DNA from: Candidatus Dadabacteria bacterium | Lineage (GTDB): Bacteria; J088 | Direction: 5' to 3' | DNA length: 5,118 nt | Assembly (NCBI GenBank): GCA_003695505.1 | Contig: RFIY01000107.1 | Location: 1-5,118, forward strand | Shown: piece after piece, positions 5,100-5,118 of the stretch | Layout: each line of letters begins with the position of its first letter | Numbering within the stretch: the stretch's first letter is position 1 | Notes under the pieces: generated by a model | Databases searched by the model: none | What the model was told of the DNA's origin: nothing | What the model saw: the letters and a program-made list of their open reading frames with translations, nothing else | Translations under genes and position numbers: made by a program

Positions 5100-5118
5100 T
5101 TCAGTTCCTCAGACGTCA

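Overview
The window is compact chromosomal housekeeping DNA from a moderately GC-rich, Gram-negative-type bacterium. The evidence for lineage is indirect. A stand-alone CarD/CdnL protein resembles Myxococcus CdnL in its C-terminal half, it sits beside an RpoH-type (sigma-32-like) sigma factor, and there is an M50 protease-scpA-scpB block. Together these suggest a deltaproteobacterial-type lineage (Myxococcota, Desulfobacterota or a relative), but the sequence does not settle this. I see no mobile element, CRISPR array, tRNA or rRNA, and no sign of recent transfer.

Minus-strand operon (3196 down to 1, running off the left edge): hisS (histidyl-tRNA synthetase), an M50 site-2-type membrane metalloprotease, scpA, then scpB (3' end missing). 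The junctions are extremely tight. hisS and the protease overlap by 1 nt (TAGTG), the protease and scpA are 2 nt apart, and scpA and scpB overlap by 32 nt. This implies one transcript and translational coupling. ScpA (kleisin) and ScpB are the two non-SMC subunits of the bacterial condensin and are expected to act together in chromosome compaction and segregation. hisS and the protease are probably operon partners without a direct functional link.

Divergent control region (3197-3612, 416 bp without a convincing gene): a plausible hisS promoter fires left. A strong extended -10 promoter (TGATATAAT with a weak -35 at 17 bp) fires right into carD. The carD promoter is surrounded by symmetric elements: an inverted repeat enclosing an exact 8-bp tandem duplication, a 10-bp palindrome, a palindrome inside the -35/-10 spacer, and a perfect hairpin beginning at the predicted transcription start. 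This is the most unusual part of the window.

Right part: carD (plus strand, 3613-4137) encodes an RNA polymerase-binding regulator that stabilises open promoter complexes. It converges on a sigma-70 family gene of RpoH type (minus strand, 5099-4239). The 101-bp gap between their stop codons holds GC-rich hairpins without a U-tract. The sigma protein is RpoH-like in length and overall pattern, but its 'RpoH box' is largely replaced and one residue is missing in region 2.

I did not find a clearly novel multi-gene system. The best leads are the architecture of the carD control region and the divergent RpoH-like sigma factor.
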